From positions 62,001-126,000 of the forward strand of contig CAVXXB010000012.1 in NCBI GenBank assembly GCA_963765585.1: a DNA stretch of 64,000 bases. Direction: 5' to 3'. Under the pieces are notes generated by a model. That model searched no databases and was not told the DNA's origin. It saw nothing but the letters and a program-made list of their open reading frames with translations. Shown here in pieces: positions 62,776 to 64,000 of this stretch; positions within the stretch are counted from its first letter, which is position 1; every line of letters begins with the position of its first letter. The DNA comes from CAVXXB01 sp963765585 (GTDB lineage Bacteria > Calditrichota > Calditrichia > JAJRVZ01). The position numbers were made by a program, and so were the translations under genes.

Positions 62776-63834
62776 AGAAATATAACTCTTTGATAGTATC
62801 CACTCTAGTTGCAACTCAAATGTGAGCATATCATCCCACTTTCTGCCCATGGCCATTTGTACTTGTCCGGATTTTAAATTATAAAGTAACGACCAGCGGG
62901 TGGCGGGAACCGAAACCTGTTGTAAAAGATCTAACGCGCTATTCCCTGAGAGGACACCGTTTCGGGTTGACAGAGTCTGGTCCGCTGTTTGATACCGCCA
63001 GCACCCGGCATCATTTGGATCACTAAAATCACTGATGATAAAATTGGTGGTAATCTGCCAGGGTTCACTATTTTCCATAATATTCATTTTACCATTTACA
63101 AATTCAAGAATTACCGAATGCCCGGATGAATCGGCTATCAGATAATGAATTGGCGGATCTTCAAAGCGGACATTATATTCTTTTATCAACGAGATGGCTT
63201 CACTGGTGGATGCGGCATAATCCAGGACCAGTCGGATGACCTGTAACTCGCCTATAGTAACTTTGCCCTGGTTGTAAGGACCTCTGGCATGAGAGAGGGC
63301 ATTCATACCAACAGCCACGCCTTTTTCATTCATGCCATCGAATGGATAATAAGGAATTGCACGTAAGGTGCTTTGATTACCTTCATTGTCCGGTGGCTGA
63401 CCATGATCATAATTAAAAAAATACATGTCTACGGTTGAAACTGAGGAATACCCATTTGGGGGATTAGTAAACACAACATAATATGAAGAACGATCCGACC
63501 AGTCATAATTTCTGGCAAGAAACCGGTAATCATCTCCAAATACTGAAAAACAAGTACAGGCAAAATTTTTGGATTTATTACTGATGGAAGAAAAAAATGG
63601 AATGTCACCGGTTTTTAGATACTCATCAAACTCATAATCTCCGGAATAGGTATACATATACATAGGATAATTATCAACCTGTTCTACGGTACCGTTCGTT
63701 GTTTGATAGGATTGCCACTCTGTGGATACCGGACCTTTACTTCCGGTACAGGCAACAATGATAAAACTTAGCACGCATGACGTATATATCAATTTTCGAA
63801 ACTGGCTGCGGTTCCTGCTGGACTGTTTTTGCAT
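62767..63834 (-). CDS. Lipoprotein Ntn-hydrolase of the C45 / acyl-transferase-like family
   Basis: Intact, 355 residues; ATG 63834 is preceded by GGAGGT. The N-terminus has a lipobox ('LSFIIVACTG', Cys29), so an envelope lipoprotein is likely. The putative catalytic core is 'NFACTCFSVF', with a Cys as N-terminal-nucleophile candidate, followed by 'RFLARNYDWSDRSSYYVVF', matching the GRNxDW motif of acyl-CoA:6-aminopenicillanate acyltransferase / linear amide hydrolase relatives. 'YYPFDGMNEKGVAVGMNAL' is also typical. In this family the enzyme usually cleaves itself before the Cys; here that would remove the lipid anchor segment, so processing is uncertain. Likely an amide or acyl-bond hydrolase; substrate unknown. 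Confidence 0.78.
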   Translation of the reverse strand: MQKQSSRNRSQFRKLIYTSCVLSFIIVACTGSKGPVSTEWQSYQTTNGTVEQVDNYPMYMYTYSGDYEFDEYLKTGDIPFFSSISNKSKNFACTCFSVFGDDYRFLARNYDWSDRSSYYVVFTNPPNGYSSVSTVDMYFFNYDHGQPPDNEGNQSTLRAIPYYPFDGMNEKGVAVGMNALSHARGPYNQGKVTIGELQVIRLVLDYAASTSEAISLIKEYNVRFEDPPIHYLIADSSGHSVILEFVNGKMNIMENSEPWQITTNFIISDFSDPNDAGCWRYQTADQTLSTRNGVLSGNSALDLLQQVSVPATRWSLLYNLKSGQVQMAMGRKWDDMLTFELQLEWILSKSYISFF

Positions 63835-64000
63835 AACAGTCTACCTCCGATAATACTCCTGAAAAAAATGTATTGTAATACATATTATGCTGATCGATAT
63901 GCAAAATTATGAAATGATAATTACAATACGATATTTTTATAAAATGGTTACCACTTAATAGTATAATATGCTACGATGAAAATAAAAATTTGACAGGATA

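Overview
This is an AT-rich bacterial window with long, repeat-filled spacers. It very likely comes from the FCB superphylum (Marinimicrobia/Neomarinimicrobiota, Calditrichota, Ignavibacteria or KSB1-like). The main clue is that at least six genes or gene remnants end in a 'YPNPFNPxT' type C-terminal secretion/sorting domain. Two-component-regulator propeller sensors, PEGA-domain kinases, four-helix-bundle cassettes and intergenic families such as 'GTCATTCTGAACG' fit the same group. No rRNA, tRNA, phage, transposase or CRISPR array was recognised, and the species cannot be named from the sequence alone.

Layout. 0-8 kb: the tail of a TPR protein, a broken YWTD propeller gene, an AI-2E family permease, and a 2.2-kb tandem duplication of a secreted LamG/FG-GAP/UnbV gene. 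8-10 kb: an HtrA protease followed by a perfect hairpin. 10-23 kb: a two-component pair and an ion-transport block (a decayed P3A-type pump, a HEAT protein, a HAMP sensor without kinase that overlaps trkH, an alpha/beta hydrolase with a TPR tail, two amphipathic-helix proteins of which one carries an RCK_C domain, and a CPA1 antiporter fused to an RCK_N domain). 23-43 kb: six consecutive same-strand genes, each ending in a nearly identical SpoIIE/RsbU-type PP2C phosphatase domain but starting with different sensors (four propeller/Y_Y_Y receptors, one tandem GAF-like protein, one 7TM-DISM receptor). 43-50 kb: NYN/LOTUS protein, four-helix-bundle cassette, Ser/Thr kinase with TolB-like and TPR domains, S1/P1-type nuclease, and an unusual SDR. 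50-64 kb, minus strand: a hybrid histidine kinase, an apparent operon of PEGA kinase, anchored TPR protein and a roughly 1,480-residue secreted beta-helix/ASH protein, then a Na/Pi cotransporter and a C45-type lipoprotein hydrolase.

How it may fit together. The six phosphatases keep all visible metal ligands and could feed different periplasmic or cytoplasmic signals into one Ser/Thr dephosphorylation output. No STAS or RsbW-like partner is encoded here, so the target is unknown. Two Hanks-type kinases lie downstream on the opposite strand. The pump, TrkH, RCK and antiporter genes suggest local K+/H+ homeostasis.

Caution. About two thirds of the genes carry at least one frameshift or in-frame stop although both sides still read as conserved protein. 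Many look like single-base indels, as expected from an unpolished or low-coverage assembly. Some look real: the P-type ATPase has lost catalytic residues by substitution, and one frameshift is shared by both copies of the tandem duplication. Spans below are for the reconstructed genes, with break points given.
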